From: Bacteroides sp. 43_108
GTDB taxonomy: Bacteria > Bacteroidota > Bacteroidia > Bacteroidales > Bacteroidaceae
Reading direction: 5' to 3'
DNA: 14,891 bases
NCBI GenBank assembly: GCA_001915545.1
Contig: MNQS01000206.1
Span: 1-14,891 of the forward strand
Part shown: one piece after another, positions 1 to 8,038 of the stretch
Numbering within the stretch: the first letter of the stretch is position 1
Layout: each line of letters starts with the position of its first letter
The notes under the pieces: model-generated
What the model was told of the DNA's origin: nothing
Databases searched by the model: none
Seen by the model: the letters and a program-made list of their open reading frames with translations, nothing else
Position numbers and translations under genes: made by a program

Positions 1-1046
1 ACGTGGAGCGTCCAATGTATTATCCAATTGTTGTTTCGAAATTGGGGATTTCCTGAACTTGGATAATGCCTTAACGCTTTACTATAAATCTTCTATTTTC
101 AAAAGACTAATACAAATGTAATAAAAGAAATGAATTCTTTGAAAGGAAATATCTCTTTTTTTTAAGGGGTGGCTTAATTTTTCTTTATTTAAAGTCTTAG
201 AATTACTGCCCACCAAAGCCCGTCACGAATGTTTTGAAATCCTCAAGCTGTACATTAAGCTCTATATAGTATAGCAGAATAGCAGAAAAACAGACCATGA
301 TACCGCAGGTATATAGGTCATAACCCACTCTTCCGTAAGTATCTTATCTATTTGACAATAATAAAAATGTAAAGGAGGATAATGACATGGACAATATTCG
401 TATCCCAATACATATAGGTTAACATATAAGGGAGAATGGTCACGGAGTCCACAAACCATAGAATGAAAAAATATATTTCCATCGTGTACGGTTTATGTCT
501 CTATCCGGATATTTGACCGGTGCCGCAAATGCGCAATGCATACTCCACAAAAAAACACCAGGGAGGAAAAATAAGTCATACTGAATAACGCCTGTCTGTA
601 ATGGGCCATGGATACAAATGAACTACAGATAATAGCTGCAATAGATATAACGATACAAGCACAAAATAATGTACGAACGTGTCCATCAGTTGCATTTGGA
701 TGAAACAGTACCACTTTATGCAATGTTTGGTTAGATTGAGTCTGAACATAGGACCTTAAAAATTAGACGGATATAAATTTACTAAAAATCTGTGGAAAAG
801 AGGAATAGAAAGGCGGAAATGTTTTTAAAACGGCTATGAATAAAGCGTTTGTGAGGACAAATGAGGACAAAGGCATAAAACGAGGTAACGCAAAAAAAAG
901 TAAATTTATGAAGTAGAAAGGTTGCTAAATCATTACCCCGTGAAAGGTGGTTTTTGATACTCCGTGCTGAATTTTTCTCCGTATGGCTTCGGTTGGTTTA
1001 CAAGGCATAACTCATTGATACTTAATTTTAAACTTAAAAAACGAGT
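1..1046. other. Gene-poor AT-rich region with possible gene remnants
   Basis: No convincing intact gene is visible here. Reading frame 2 is open from the window edge to a TAA at 120-122 and could be the end of a plus-strand gene, but I recognise nothing in it. An ATG at 463 opens a signal-peptide-like start (MKKYISIVYG) that would need a frameshift near 492 to continue into SGYLTGAANAQ, and it stops at 584, so a decayed secreted-protein start is possible. A minus-strand frame (723 down to 493, TTG start) encodes two hydrophobic segments but has no recognisable family. A leftward -7 box (CAAATGTA on the plus strand, 113-120) may drive something outside the window. The stretch just before 1047 is the 5' side of the dead integrase. 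Confidence 0.4.
852..871. repeat. Perfect 10-bp tandem direct repeat upstream of integrase pseudogene
   Basis: TGAGGACAAA occurs twice back to back. It lies about 180 bp upstream of the integrase start. Tyrosine integrases of mobile elements often bind short direct repeats (arm-type sites) near their own gene, so this could be a relict arm site. That is inference; two copies alone could be chance. Confidence 0.4.
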
Positions 1047-2069
1047 ATGGCAAGAAGTACATTCAAAGTGCTGTTCTACGTGAACGGCAACAAGGAGAAA
1101 AACGATATTGTCCGCATCATAGGACGGGTAACGATTAACGGGATTGTGACGCAGTTCAGCTATAAGTAGAGTATCCCGAAAACGCTTTGGGACGTGAAAG
1201 GGAACAGGGCGAAAGGCAAGAGTGCGGAAGTACGTGATATCAACCTTGCCCTTGACAACATCAAGGCTCAAATCATCAAGCACTACCTGCGTATATTCGA
1301 CCGTGAAGCGTTCGTGACGGCTGAAATGGTGAGCAATGCTTATCAGGGTATCGGCAGTGAGTATGAGACACTGCTCAAAGCGTCCGGACGTGAGAACGAA
1401 GTATTCAAGAAGCGTGTCGGAAAAGACAGGGTAATGGCAACCACCGTTCACGGGTGGTGGCAAGAAACCATGTGGCAGCGTTCATCAAGTCTTTTTACAG
1501 ACGGACGGATATGTTCATGCTGGAGATTAAGCCCGACTTCATCAAGGGGTTTGCAGCCTACCTATCAACGAAAGCGGGACTTCACAACGGGACGATATGG
1601 GAAAAATGCATGTGGCTGAAAGGCGTTGTCATGTGTGTGCACTTTAACGGACTAATACCGAAAAAAACGTTTGCCCAATTCCACATCAGCCCTAATGTGA
1701 CGGAACGTGAGTTCCTGACGGAAGATGAACTGAAAACGTTGATGACGCACGAGTTGGGGATGTCCAACTGTTCTATATTCGTGACATTTTTGTTTTCGCC
1801 AGCTTCACTGCCCTCTCTTTCGTGGACATCAAGGAACTAACCAATAGCAACATCGTAGAAGTGAATGGTGAGAAGTGGATATTGTCCAAACGGTACAAGA
1901 CAAAAGTGCCGTTCCAAGTGAAACTGTTGGATACTCCTTTGCAGATTATCGAGCGTTACCGACCCTGTCAGGAAGACAATCTCATATTCCCTAATCTCAA
2001 CTACTGGTCTATCTGCAAATCTCTGAAAAAGGGGATGAAAGAGTGCGGATAACAAAGGATATTTCATTT
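1047..2069 (+). pseudogene. Tyrosine recombinase (integrase) pseudogene, Bacteroidetes type
   Basis: This is a decayed phage-type tyrosine integrase of the kind carried by Bacteroides mobile elements. It starts at ATG 1047 (MARSTFKVLFYVNG, the usual N-terminal arm-binding start). The SAM-like core-binding domain follows, with HVAAFIKSFYRRTDMF, IKPDFIKGFAAYLST and WLKGVVM, then the start of the catalytic domain (YIRDIFVFASFTALSFVDIK). An in-frame TAG sits at 1167-1169. The frame shifts between about 1430 and 1454, again near 1770, and again near 2049. After the ITKDISF segment homology stops at about 2069, so the His-x-x-Arg, second His and Tyr nucleophile region is missing. The break falls where the minus-strand flavodoxin remnant begins. 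The protein cannot be functional. I am sure of the family and of the decay; the parent element is unknown. Confidence 0.88.
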
Positions 2070-2678
2070 CAGTATTAAAACTATTAAACGGGCGTAATTT
2101 AATTCGACAGAAAATCCGGCTTCTGACAGCCATTTTTTCACTTCATTCCGAGAGTTTGCAGTTTGACTGCCATAAACAGCAATATTTCAGCATGGGGACA
2201 TAGTTTGCGGATATTATCCACACTTTGTGCTGTTCCGCTTCCTCCATGTGTACAGAATGGGAGTATCTTTTTCCCGGACAAATCATAACCGGACAGGAAA
2301 CTTTTTACAGGAGAAGACAGAAGACCACCCCAAATAGGACTACCGATAATCAATGTATCATAATCATCCATATTCTCTACTTTTGTACGCAGAGCTGGAA
2401 GAATATGATTGTCTCTTTCATTTTTGAAACGGTCAACCACTTCATTATATTCATCAGAATAGGGTTCTTCCGGTTCAATCTCCACCATGTCGCATCCAAT
2501 AAGTTCATGGATAATGTTGGCTACAGTTTGCGTATGTCCGCTCCATGAGAAATAGACTATCAATGTTTTCCCCGGCTCTGAGTGAGGCAACGAATCTATC
2601 TTATCTTCAACAGCCGGAGTGTTGCTGCACGAAAGGGAAGGTTAAGAGCAGCATTGCCAATAAGCACTTCAGTTTCAT
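2064..2678 (-). pseudogene. Lipoprotein flavodoxin, broken by two frameshifts
   Basis: This was a membrane-anchored flavodoxin (Flavodoxin_4-like), an FMN-binding electron carrier. The ancestral start is ATG at 2678, giving MKLKCLLAMLLLTFPF followed, after a frameshift at about 2630, by CSNTPAVEDKIDS, which reads as a lipoprotein signal and lipobox Cys. The intact middle (2590 to about 2182) holds the FMN phosphate loop YFSWSGHTQTVA, then IIGSPIWGG and THGGSG, the second and third FMN-contact loops. Near 2181 a second frameshift replaces the native C-terminus (AVYGSQTANSRNEVKKWLSEAGF, readable in the next frame) with a short unrelated end that stops at 2138. The restored frame runs to 2064. 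A shortened protein could start at TTG 2590, but it would lack the lipid anchor and the last strand and helix. The gene lies 42 bp downstream of the hydrolase and was probably the last gene of that operon. Both breaks could be checked for sequencing error. Confidence 0.82.
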
Positions 2679-2720
2679 AACTATTTTTATTTAGGTTTTG
2701 GGGTTATCCTCTGTTAATTT

Positions 2721-3752
2721 CTATCTGTCCAGCTGTTTCTCATACAGCCACTTCGACAGCAGGTCAGCTACTTCCACATTGTTCAAATCCGACATCGGGA
2801 AGTGCGTATTCCCATGCAGACCGACATCGGGCAGATGAATGACCGTCACGTCACCGCCCAGCTTATTGAGCATTTCGGCCCACTTGCGCATGAGATGCAG
2901 ACGGCGTGTCCATTCGTAAAGTTCCGGATGTTCGTCTGTTTCGGGCAGGTTATCCCCATAGTAAATGATGATGGGAATTTCCATGTATCTCTTGAAAACT
3001 GCCATAGGGACTTCTATTCCTTCTGTTTTTTTAGACCGTGTCAAGACTTTGCCTTCTTCGGGAACTTGACCGGTTGGGAAGGGTACACTTCCACCGGGTT
3101 CGTATGCTACAATGGCTTTGATGTTCTTCGTTTTGAGCAAAGTAAACCAACCCACCGGACCGCCTTGTGAATGAGTGACAAATATGGCCGGACCGATTTT
3201 GTCAAAAAGAGCAGCATAGGCATCGGAATAGACATCGAAGTCCAAAGGTCCGATGGTCGGCGTCATCTGCCGGAAGTACTGGTTTAAGACTTCCCGGTCG
3301 CGACTGAACTGTACACCCTCGAAATAATCAGGATAGATTTCCACACGGAAACGGTTGAACCATTCTTCTTCATCGAATACCGGTTCCAGTGTGACAGCTT
3401 CCGTACTCCGTCCGGCATTTCCCCGGCGAGGCTGGTCGACAAGATAGGTGGAGAAACCTTTGCGAAGAAATATATTCTGAAACCCTTCGCGTCCGTCAGG
3501 AGTGGTCTCCCATGTTTTGGAAAACTGGCCGACACCATGTGCAAAAACAAGCGGATATTTCCGTGCATCAACCGGTTTCTGATAAAATACATAAGCATGG
3601 TCGCCGTGGTATTTGTGTCCCAATGAATCGGTCAGTACGGTGCCACCTACGGCAAAACTGCCTTGTTCCTCTATTTGCAGAATATTCCCTTTGTAACAAT
3701 TACAGCCCGACAGTAAAGCGATGAACGTCATGTAAAATATCTGTTTCTTCAT
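2721..3752 (-). CDS. Alpha/beta hydrolase lipoprotein (esterase 713-like)
   Basis: This is a predicted serine hydrolase exported and lipid-anchored by its N-terminus. I chose ATG 3752 because it begins a lipoprotein signal (MKKQIFYMTFIALLSGC, Cys17) and sits 7 bp after the aldo/keto reductase stop; an upstream in-frame ATG at 3791 would overlap that gene and spoil the signal. The 343-residue protein has an oxyanion-type strand end LVFAHGVGQ (68-76) and a nucleophile elbow HSQGG with Ser195. Glu218 (in YEPGG) follows 23 residues later, and His313 or His317 lies near the C-terminus (LPDVGLHGNTHFP). That Ser-Glu-His order and spacing resembles esterase 713-type hydrolases as I remember them. The substrate is unknown. 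It lies in a minus-strand operon with the reductase upstream and the broken flavodoxin downstream. Confidence 0.85.
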   Translation of the reverse strand: MKKQIFYMTFIALLSGCNCYKGNILQIEEQGSFAVGGTVLTDSLGHKYHGDHAYVFYQKPVDARKYPLVFAHGVGQFSKTWETTPDGREGFQNIFLRKGFSTYLVDQPRRGNAGRSTEAVTLEPVFDEEEWFNRFRVEIYPDYFEGVQFSRDREVLNQYFRQMTPTIGPLDFDVYSDAYAALFDKIGPAIFVTHSQGGPVGWFTLLKTKNIKAIVAYEPGGSVPFPTGQVPEEGKVLTRSKKTEGIEVPMAVFKRYMEIPIIIYYGDNLPETDEHPELYEWTRRLHLMRKWAEMLNKLGGDVTVIHLPDVGLHGNTHFPMSDLNNVEVADLLSKWLYEKQLDR

Positions 3753-3759
3753 ACACGGA

Positions 3760-4932
3760 TTATTTTGGGATTTTAGACTCCTGCAAGGCATCGTAGCGGC
3801 TACCCACCACAGGAATGGCAGCTACGGCTGTTTCCAGTTCTTCTATCTCTTCTGCCGTGAAACGGATGTCGCAGGCACGAAGGTTCTCTTCTAGATGAGA
3901 GAGTTTGGTGGTGCCCGGAATAGGCACGATAAAAGGCTTCTTGTTCATCAGCCAGGCCAAAGCTATCTGTGCCGGGGTAATGCCTCTTGTACGGCCGAAA
4001 GCGTTAAGAACTTCCACAATACGATAGTTGGCGCGTATGGCTTCGGGCTGGAAGCGTGGCAAGGTCTGCCGGTTGTCGTTGGTAACATCAAACTTGGTAT
4101 ATTCATTGATCATACCGCCCAAAAAACCACGGTTCAGCGGACTGTATGGAACGAAACCGATGCCCAAATCCTCGCACAGCTCCAACACTCCGTTCGTCTC
4201 TACCATGCGGTGCATCAAGTGATATTCGCTTTGGATTGCCGTAACCGGACATATCTTGTGCGCACGGCGGATGGTATCAACGTTTACTTCACACATGCCC
4301 CAATGCAGGATTTTACCTTCCTTGATGAGTTTGCTGCATGTTTCAGCCACCGCTTCAATCGGTGTGTTCGGGTCTATGCGGTGCTGGTAGAACATGCCCA
4401 ATGTTTCAACTCCGAGATTGCGCAACGAGTTTTCACAAACCCGGCGGATGTTGGCCGGAGTGCTGTCCTCTTCGGTTTTAATCTGCACACCGTTTACAAA
4501 CTTATGTCCGAACTTCGATGACACAAATACCCGGTCGGTATATCCTTTCAAGGCTTCGCCGACCAATTTTTCATTGATGTGGTAGCCGTAGCTTTCGGCT
4601 GTATCGAAAAGGGTCACCCCACGTTCAACAGCTTCATGCACCAGGGCGATTTCTTTTTCCCTGCTCGGGTACTGGCTGCGGTTATGGTTCAAGCCCATAC
4701 AGCCATATCCCATTGCAGAAACAGTGAATGCCGTATTTCCGTGTCCCAATGTTCGCCGAGTGCGCACCGCCGCCATGCCTGCAGGGATGTTGTTTGCAAC
4801 TTGTTGTTTCCCCATCCATACCCGTTCTGCTGCCGTTACCTTGTTCAAGGTAGGCCCGACACACATGGCAGCTCCTGTCAATGCCGCCATTTTAAGGAAT
4901 CTCCGGCGGCTCATATCCTTGTCTTTATCCAT
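3760..4932 (-). CDS. Tat-exported aldo/keto reductase
   Basis: This is an NADPH-type aldo/keto reductase, reducing carbonyl substrates, predicted to leave the cytoplasm by the Tat route. A twin-arginine motif SRRRFLK (8-14) precedes a hydrophobic stretch. The catalytic tetrad is visible: Asp110 and Tyr115 in DTAESYGYH, Lys140 in SSKFGHKF, and His184 in YQHRID. The cofactor-binding end is also clear (AWLMNKKPFIVPIPGTTK, then HLEENLRA). The length of 390 residues fits the family plus signal. ATG 4932 and ATG 4914 are both possible starts and both keep the Tat motif. A -7 box (TAACTTTG read on the minus strand, 4962-4969) lies just upstream. The gene heads an operon with the hydrolase and flavodoxin. 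Two short pieces of this gene recur, fused, at 5657-5704. The natural substrate cannot be read from sequence. Confidence 0.93.
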   Translation of the reverse strand: MDKDKDMSRRRFLKMAALTGAAMCVGPTLNKVTAAERVWMGKQQVANNIPAGMAAVRTRRTLGHGNTAFTVSAMGYGCMGLNHNRSQYPSREKEIALVHEAVERGVTLFDTAESYGYHINEKLVGEALKGYTDRVFVSSKFGHKFVNGVQIKTEEDSTPANIRRVCENSLRNLGVETLGMFYQHRIDPNTPIEAVAETCSKLIKEGKILHWGMCEVNVDTIRRAHKICPVTAIQSEYHLMHRMVETNGVLELCEDLGIGFVPYSPLNRGFLGGMINEYTKFDVTNDNRQTLPRFQPEAIRANYRIVEVLNAFGRTRGITPAQIALAWLMNKKPFIVPIPGTTKLSHLEENLRACDIRFTAEEIEELETAVAAIPVVGSRYDALQESKIPK

Positions 4933-4961
4933 ATTTGATAGTCTTTAAATTATTTCTGTTG

Positions 4962-5007
4962 CAAAGTTAACGTGACAGAATTGATAAACTTTTTTTGATA
5001 TATATCA
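4962..5007 (-). promoter_or_regulatory. Promoter -7 box and 12-bp palindrome upstream of aldo/keto reductase
   Basis: Read on the minus strand, TAACTTTG (4962-4969) matches the Bacteroides -7 consensus TAnnTTTG and lies 30 bp before the reductase start. No good TTTG stands at the -33 distance. TGATATATATCA (4996-5007) is a perfect 12-bp palindrome located where an activator or repressor would sit. The -7 assignment is fairly good; the operator role is inference. Confidence 0.5.
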
Positions 5008-5058
5008 TCTAAGCTGAATGATGTATTATCCTGTATTCCAAGCGATATTTATAGGCAA

Positions 5059-5574
5059 CTATCTTTCAAAATCGTATATATTCAGGCCTAAATCTGGATT
5101 ATATGTGCGACTTATCCGCTCGCTATAATCTTCCACCACGAACTCCCCTGCACCATTCTGTATTGCGGAAAGTAGATGTCCGGCTAAAGCGGAATAGTCG
5201 CTCCTGCCGACGGTTATATGCAAATGAAGATATACCTGCTCATTCATAGATGATATATTCCCTGTAAGGTTGGATATTTCCATTTGCTCCCGGAATGTCT
5301 TATCATCATATGCTTTTGTCTTGGGATTGAAGAAACGGAGGGTCAGCTCTCCGATAGCACCAATCCCGTTGATAGAACCCGACAGAATTCCTTTCTCCTT
5401 GCAGAAAGCATTCAGGGCTTTCACAATTTCAGTATGATTGTTAATGCTGACAATATACTTGTTGCCAATTTTCTTGTACGAATACATATTCTTTTCGTTT
5501 TGTGCGTTTGCCGGAGCAATCAGTACCCCGACAAACAGCAAGATAAACAATAATTTCTTTATAAAATGCCCCAT
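5059..5574 (-). CDS. Secreted PPC/DUF296-domain protein
   Basis: This is a 171-residue protein with a cleavable signal peptide (MGHFIKKLLFILLFVGVLIAPANAQ) followed by a PPC (plant and prokaryote conserved, DUF296) domain. I chose ATG 5574 rather than the upstream in-frame start at 5616 because it gives a clean signal peptide. The domain shows the conserved three histidines: His117 and His119 in YLHLHITVG, and His133 in LAGHLLSA. In prokaryotic members these bind a metal. The family is often annotated as DNA-binding from its plant AT-hook relatives, but an exported member is unlikely to bind chromosomal DNA. No clear promoter is visible upstream, and the region upstream of 5616 is the scarred junction with the mobilizable core. 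It lies 126 bp upstream of the reductase on the same strand. Confidence 0.8.
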   Translation of the reverse strand: MGHFIKKLLFILLFVGVLIAPANAQNEKNMYSYKKIGNKYIVSINNHTEIVKALNAFCKEKGILSGSINGIGAIGELTLRFFNPKTKAYDDKTFREQMEISNLTGNISSMNEQVYLHLHITVGRSDYSALAGHLLSAIQNGAGEFVVEDYSERISRTYNPDLGLNIYDFER

Positions 5575-5637
5575 CAGTACACTTATGACTGTCTCTGTTT
5601 TGATTAATCTTACCATAATAGATAAAATTATCCCACA

Positions 5638-5730
5638 TCAGTGCTTTCCACTTTTGTTTTTAATCTGCACACCGTTTACGAACGTTACCTTGTTCAAAGT
5701 TGGCTCTTCCTTCTTATTTTCCATATTCAT
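5638..5730 (-). pseudogene. Chimeric mini-remnant of the aldo/keto reductase gene
   Basis: A 30-codon minus-strand frame (ATG at 5730 or 5724) encodes MENKKEE, then PTLNKVT, then FVNGVQIK, then a short tail. PTLNKVT equals residues 27-33 of the aldo/keto reductase, and FVNGVQIK equals residues 145-152. In DNA, 5684-5704 matches 4835-4855 with 2 mismatches in 21 bp, and 5658-5679 matches a 22-bp piece beginning at about 4476. The two pieces keep their order and orientation, but about 330 bp between them is missing. I read this as the scar of a deleted second reductase copy, or a recombination junction. It is too short to be an enzyme. Confidence 0.65.
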
Positions 5731-5733
5731 AAA

Positions 5734-6354
5734 TTGAAATTCGGCAAAAAGGAGAAACCATTGGAGGTAGAGGCTGTTGCTCCACAAGAGGTTATTGCTC
5801 CGATGGCTGAGGAGACCGCAATAGCTGAAGAAACATCCGATAAAGAGCCAGTACAAGAAAGTCTGCCTATTGAAATCCACATCACCTCTCAACATCATCA
5901 GAAGAGAAAGGCTTCTTATGAGGAAATGCAGAAACAGGAAATGGAGCAGCGTGTCCGTATGGTAATGGAGTACATTCATTACATAATGCCCCGTATAGCA
6001 GATCAAGAGACCATCAACTATATCTGTACCGAGGTGCATAATTGGATGTATAATTCCAACTATAAACCGAAACCAATCAAGAGAAGACTTACCAAGCAGA
6101 TTACGAGTGTACCACTCCGTCATTTGGTGTGGAACATTACTGCTCGTTTCATGAATCCCAAACTTTACAGTGGCGATAATAAGGCCATATTCATAAAGAC
6201 CTTGTTCCCGAAAGAGTTTGCCGACACCGAGATTGATACTATCAAGAACTTCAAGGTGGATTCCAGAAAGAGCGAAATTCCCATTGATGAACCCGAAGGA
6301 GACAATTTTTCTTTCCACTATCCCGAAGATTACACTCCAAAACAGCTTTTGTAA
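5734..6354 (+). CDS. Conserved hypothetical protein of the mobilizable element, probably 5'-disturbed
   Basis: I do not recognise a named family. The frame is open from 5641, but residues encoded before 5734 come from the antisense of the reductase scar and look non-native. Protein-like sequence begins at TTG 5734 (LKFGKKEKPLEVEAVAP), so an original ATG may have been lost at the junction, or TTG may serve as the start. From there it has a low-complexity acidic and Ala/Glu-rich stretch for about 40 residues. A basic, helical domain follows (QKRKASYEEMQKQEMEQRVRMV, then IADQETINYICTEVHNWMYN, then a Lys/Arg-rich part and VPLRHLVWNITARFM). Its place ahead of the HTH, ATPase and primase-like genes suggests a role in the element's replication or maintenance. 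That is inference from context only. Confidence 0.6.
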   Translation: MKFGKKEKPLEVEAVAPQEVIAPMAEETAIAEETSDKEPVQESLPIEIHITSQHHQKRKASYEEMQKQEMEQRVRMVMEYIHYIMPRIADQETINYICTEVHNWMYNSNYKPKPIKRRLTKQITSVPLRHLVWNITARFMNPKLYSGDNKAIFIKTLFPKEFADTEIDTIKNFKVDSRKSEIPIDEPEGDNFSFHYPEDYTPKQLL

Positions 6355-6554
6355 CCCATTTCAATAGAATAACCATAAGCAGCCAGTAAAGCGTAACTGC
6401 CTGTATCACATCGTTTCCCGAAGAACTTTGCCCATCATTTGTGGTCGGTCATCGTTATTCGGGAATTATTTTGCAATTATCGTTCGTGGAGGTAGTCACG
6501 GCTGTATCATTCAAGTCCTTTGCAGCAAGTCCCACTAAAGGGGTGAGTTGCAAA

Positions 6555-6929
6555 ATGGAAAATAATATGATTACCTTCAACGACCTTCCTATGGTCGTAG
6601 CTCAGCTTCGGGATGAAGTGATGAGCCTGAAAAGCCTGCTCACCGAGCAGCGCAGTGTGAATAACGCAAAGGCAGTGGACACCCATGTCCCCATGTCAGT
6701 AGATGAAGCAGCGGAATATCTAGGTATTCCAAAAGGTACGCTTTACATGAGACTCTCCGATGGAACCATCCCTGCCACCAAGCCCGGCAAACGCTACTGC
6801 CTCTACCGTGATGAACTGGACAAGTGGCTGGAGTCTTCCCGTAAGAATCCCGTACCTCTATCCGATGAGGAACTTAGCGAGTCCATATCCTCTTCCCACC
6901 GTCGCAAACCCAACGAACGTAACTGGTAG
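6555..6929 (+). CDS. Excisionase-family helix-turn-helix DNA-binding protein
   Basis: This is a 124-residue DNA-binding protein with an HTH_17/excisionase fold at about residues 46-93 (MSVDEAAEYLGIPKGTLYMR, then KRYCLYRDELDKWLES). Such proteins act as excision factors or transcription regulators for integrative elements. ATG 6555 is chosen because residues upstream in the open frame (from 6441) are not protein-like and a purine-rich GGTGAG stretch lies before it. Residues 11-35 form a short heptad-like helix that may mediate dimerisation. The gene ends 5 bp before the ATPase start, so the two are likely co-transcribed. With the local integrase dead, an excision role would need another recombinase; regulation of the operon is equally possible. 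Confidence 0.85.
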   Translation: MENNMITFNDLPMVVAQLRDEVMSLKSLLTEQRSVNNAKAVDTHVPMSVDEAAEYLGIPKGTLYMRLSDGTIPATKPGKRYCLYRDELDKWLESSRKNPVPLSDEELSESISSSHRRKPNERNW

Positions 6930-6934
6930 ATGCT

Positions 6935-8038
6935 ATGGAAGAGGATAAGAATTACATCAACATGATTCATGGCGACCTCGCACGAGCAAGCCAGGTACAG
7001 AGCGGTATGCCCGAGAATGTCGGTGTGATGAATATCAAGACTGCCAACCGTACCATACTTGAAGCGTCCCAAAAGCCAACGCCACGTTCGCTGTGGGATT
7101 GCTTCTGGTATGAGGGGGAACTCTCCTGTCTCTTTGCCGACTCCAATGTGGGCAAGTCCATTCTTGCCGTACAGATAGCTGACCGTATAGCACAAACCGA
7201 CAATGTGCTGTACTTAGATTTCGAGTTGTCCGAGAAACAGTTCCAGCTCCGCTATACCAACGAGCACGGCAATCTGTATTCCTTCCCCGAAAGGCTGTAC
7301 CGTGTATCCCTTGATTGTGATTCCCTCCTTGATGCCAACTTCGAGGAGGCAATCATCGGTAGCATCGAGCAGATGGCACTGCAGACAGGATGCAGGATAT
7401 TCATCGTTGATAACCTTACCTATCTGTGCTGTGCCATGGAAAAGGGGGATGCGGCAGGACGGCTGATGATCCAGCTCAACAATCTCAAGAAGAAATACGG
7501 GTTGTCCCTCCTCGTCCTGGCACATACTCCCAAACGCTCCTTGGACTGTCCCATCACCTCGAACGACCTTGCCGGAAGCAAACGCCTGTACAACTTCTTT
7601 GACAGTGTATTTGCCATTGGCAAAAGTGCCCAAGATGGAAGTCTACGCTATGTGAAGCAACTTAAGGTGCGCTATGGGACATACTCATACGATGGCGACA
7701 ATGTCATCATCTATGAGATTGAGAAGGTCGATTGCTTTCTGCAATTTGTACACCGAGGGTACTCCACGGAAAAGGAACATCTGAAGCAGTTGGGAGACGA
7801 TGAATCCACCCGTAGGGACAGCCAGATATTGGAGCTCTCCCGAATGGGCAAGTCGTTAAGGGAGATTGCTTCACAAGTAGGTTGCGGTAAATCAACTGTC
7901 GGGCGAGTAATCCACCGAAGCAAAGAGAATGAAAAAGCCATCGTCCCAAGTGTCCCACCGTCCCAGCCCTTAGGGGAACGGGAGATGGGACAGGACGGGA
8001 CACCCGATAATACCGAGAGAAAGGAGGCCAAGGCATGA
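6935..8038 (+). CDS. RecA-fold AAA ATPase (RepA-like) with C-terminal HTH
   Basis: This is a 367-residue P-loop ATPase of the AAA_25/RepA-like type found in Bacteroidales mobilizable elements. Walker A is ADSNVGKS (68-75, Lys74) and Walker B is RIFIVDN (154-160, Asp159). LVLAHTPK (194-200) follows, like motif H3 of DnaB/RepA ATPases, then SNDLAGSKRL, which resembles a DNA-binding or sensor loop. After residue 290 a small HTH appears (LELSRMGKSLREIASQVG, then KSTVGRVIHRS), similar to recombinase or sigma-type HTH regions. The last 30 residues are polar and probably disordered. The likely job is a helicase or loader in replication of the transferred element, working with the primase-like gene whose ATG overlaps its stop by 4 bp (ATGA). 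The exact reaction is inferred from fold and context. Confidence 0.85.
   Translation: MEEDKNYINMIHGDLARASQVQSGMPENVGVMNIKTANRTILEASQKPTPRSLWDCFWYEGELSCLFADSNVGKSILAVQIADRIAQTDNVLYLDFELSEKQFQLRYTNEHGNLYSFPERLYRVSLDCDSLLDANFEEAIIGSIEQMALQTGCRIFIVDNLTYLCCAMEKGDAAGRLMIQLNNLKKKYGLSLLVLAHTPKRSLDCPITSNDLAGSKRLYNFFDSVFAIGKSAQDGSLRYVKQLKVRYGTYSYDGDNVIIYEIEKVDCFLQFVHRGYSTEKEHLKQLGDDESTRRDSQILELSRMGKSLREIASQVGCGKSTVGRVIHRSKENEKAIVPSVPPSQPLGEREMGQDGTPDNTERKEAKA

Noticed and set aside
493..723. Minus-strand frame with two hydrophobic segments that could be a small membrane protein
   Set aside because: It begins with TTG, has no recognised family or ribosome site, and lies in a region full of remnants; kept only as a note in the gene-poor region.
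933..1463. Long minus-strand frame of 176 codons opposite the integrase
   Set aside because: It is the antisense shadow of the integrase pseudogene, whose plus-strand translation clearly matches the integrase family.
3895..4521. Plus-strand 208-codon frame inside the reductase
   Set aside because: It is antisense to a well-supported aldo/keto reductase with all four catalytic residues.
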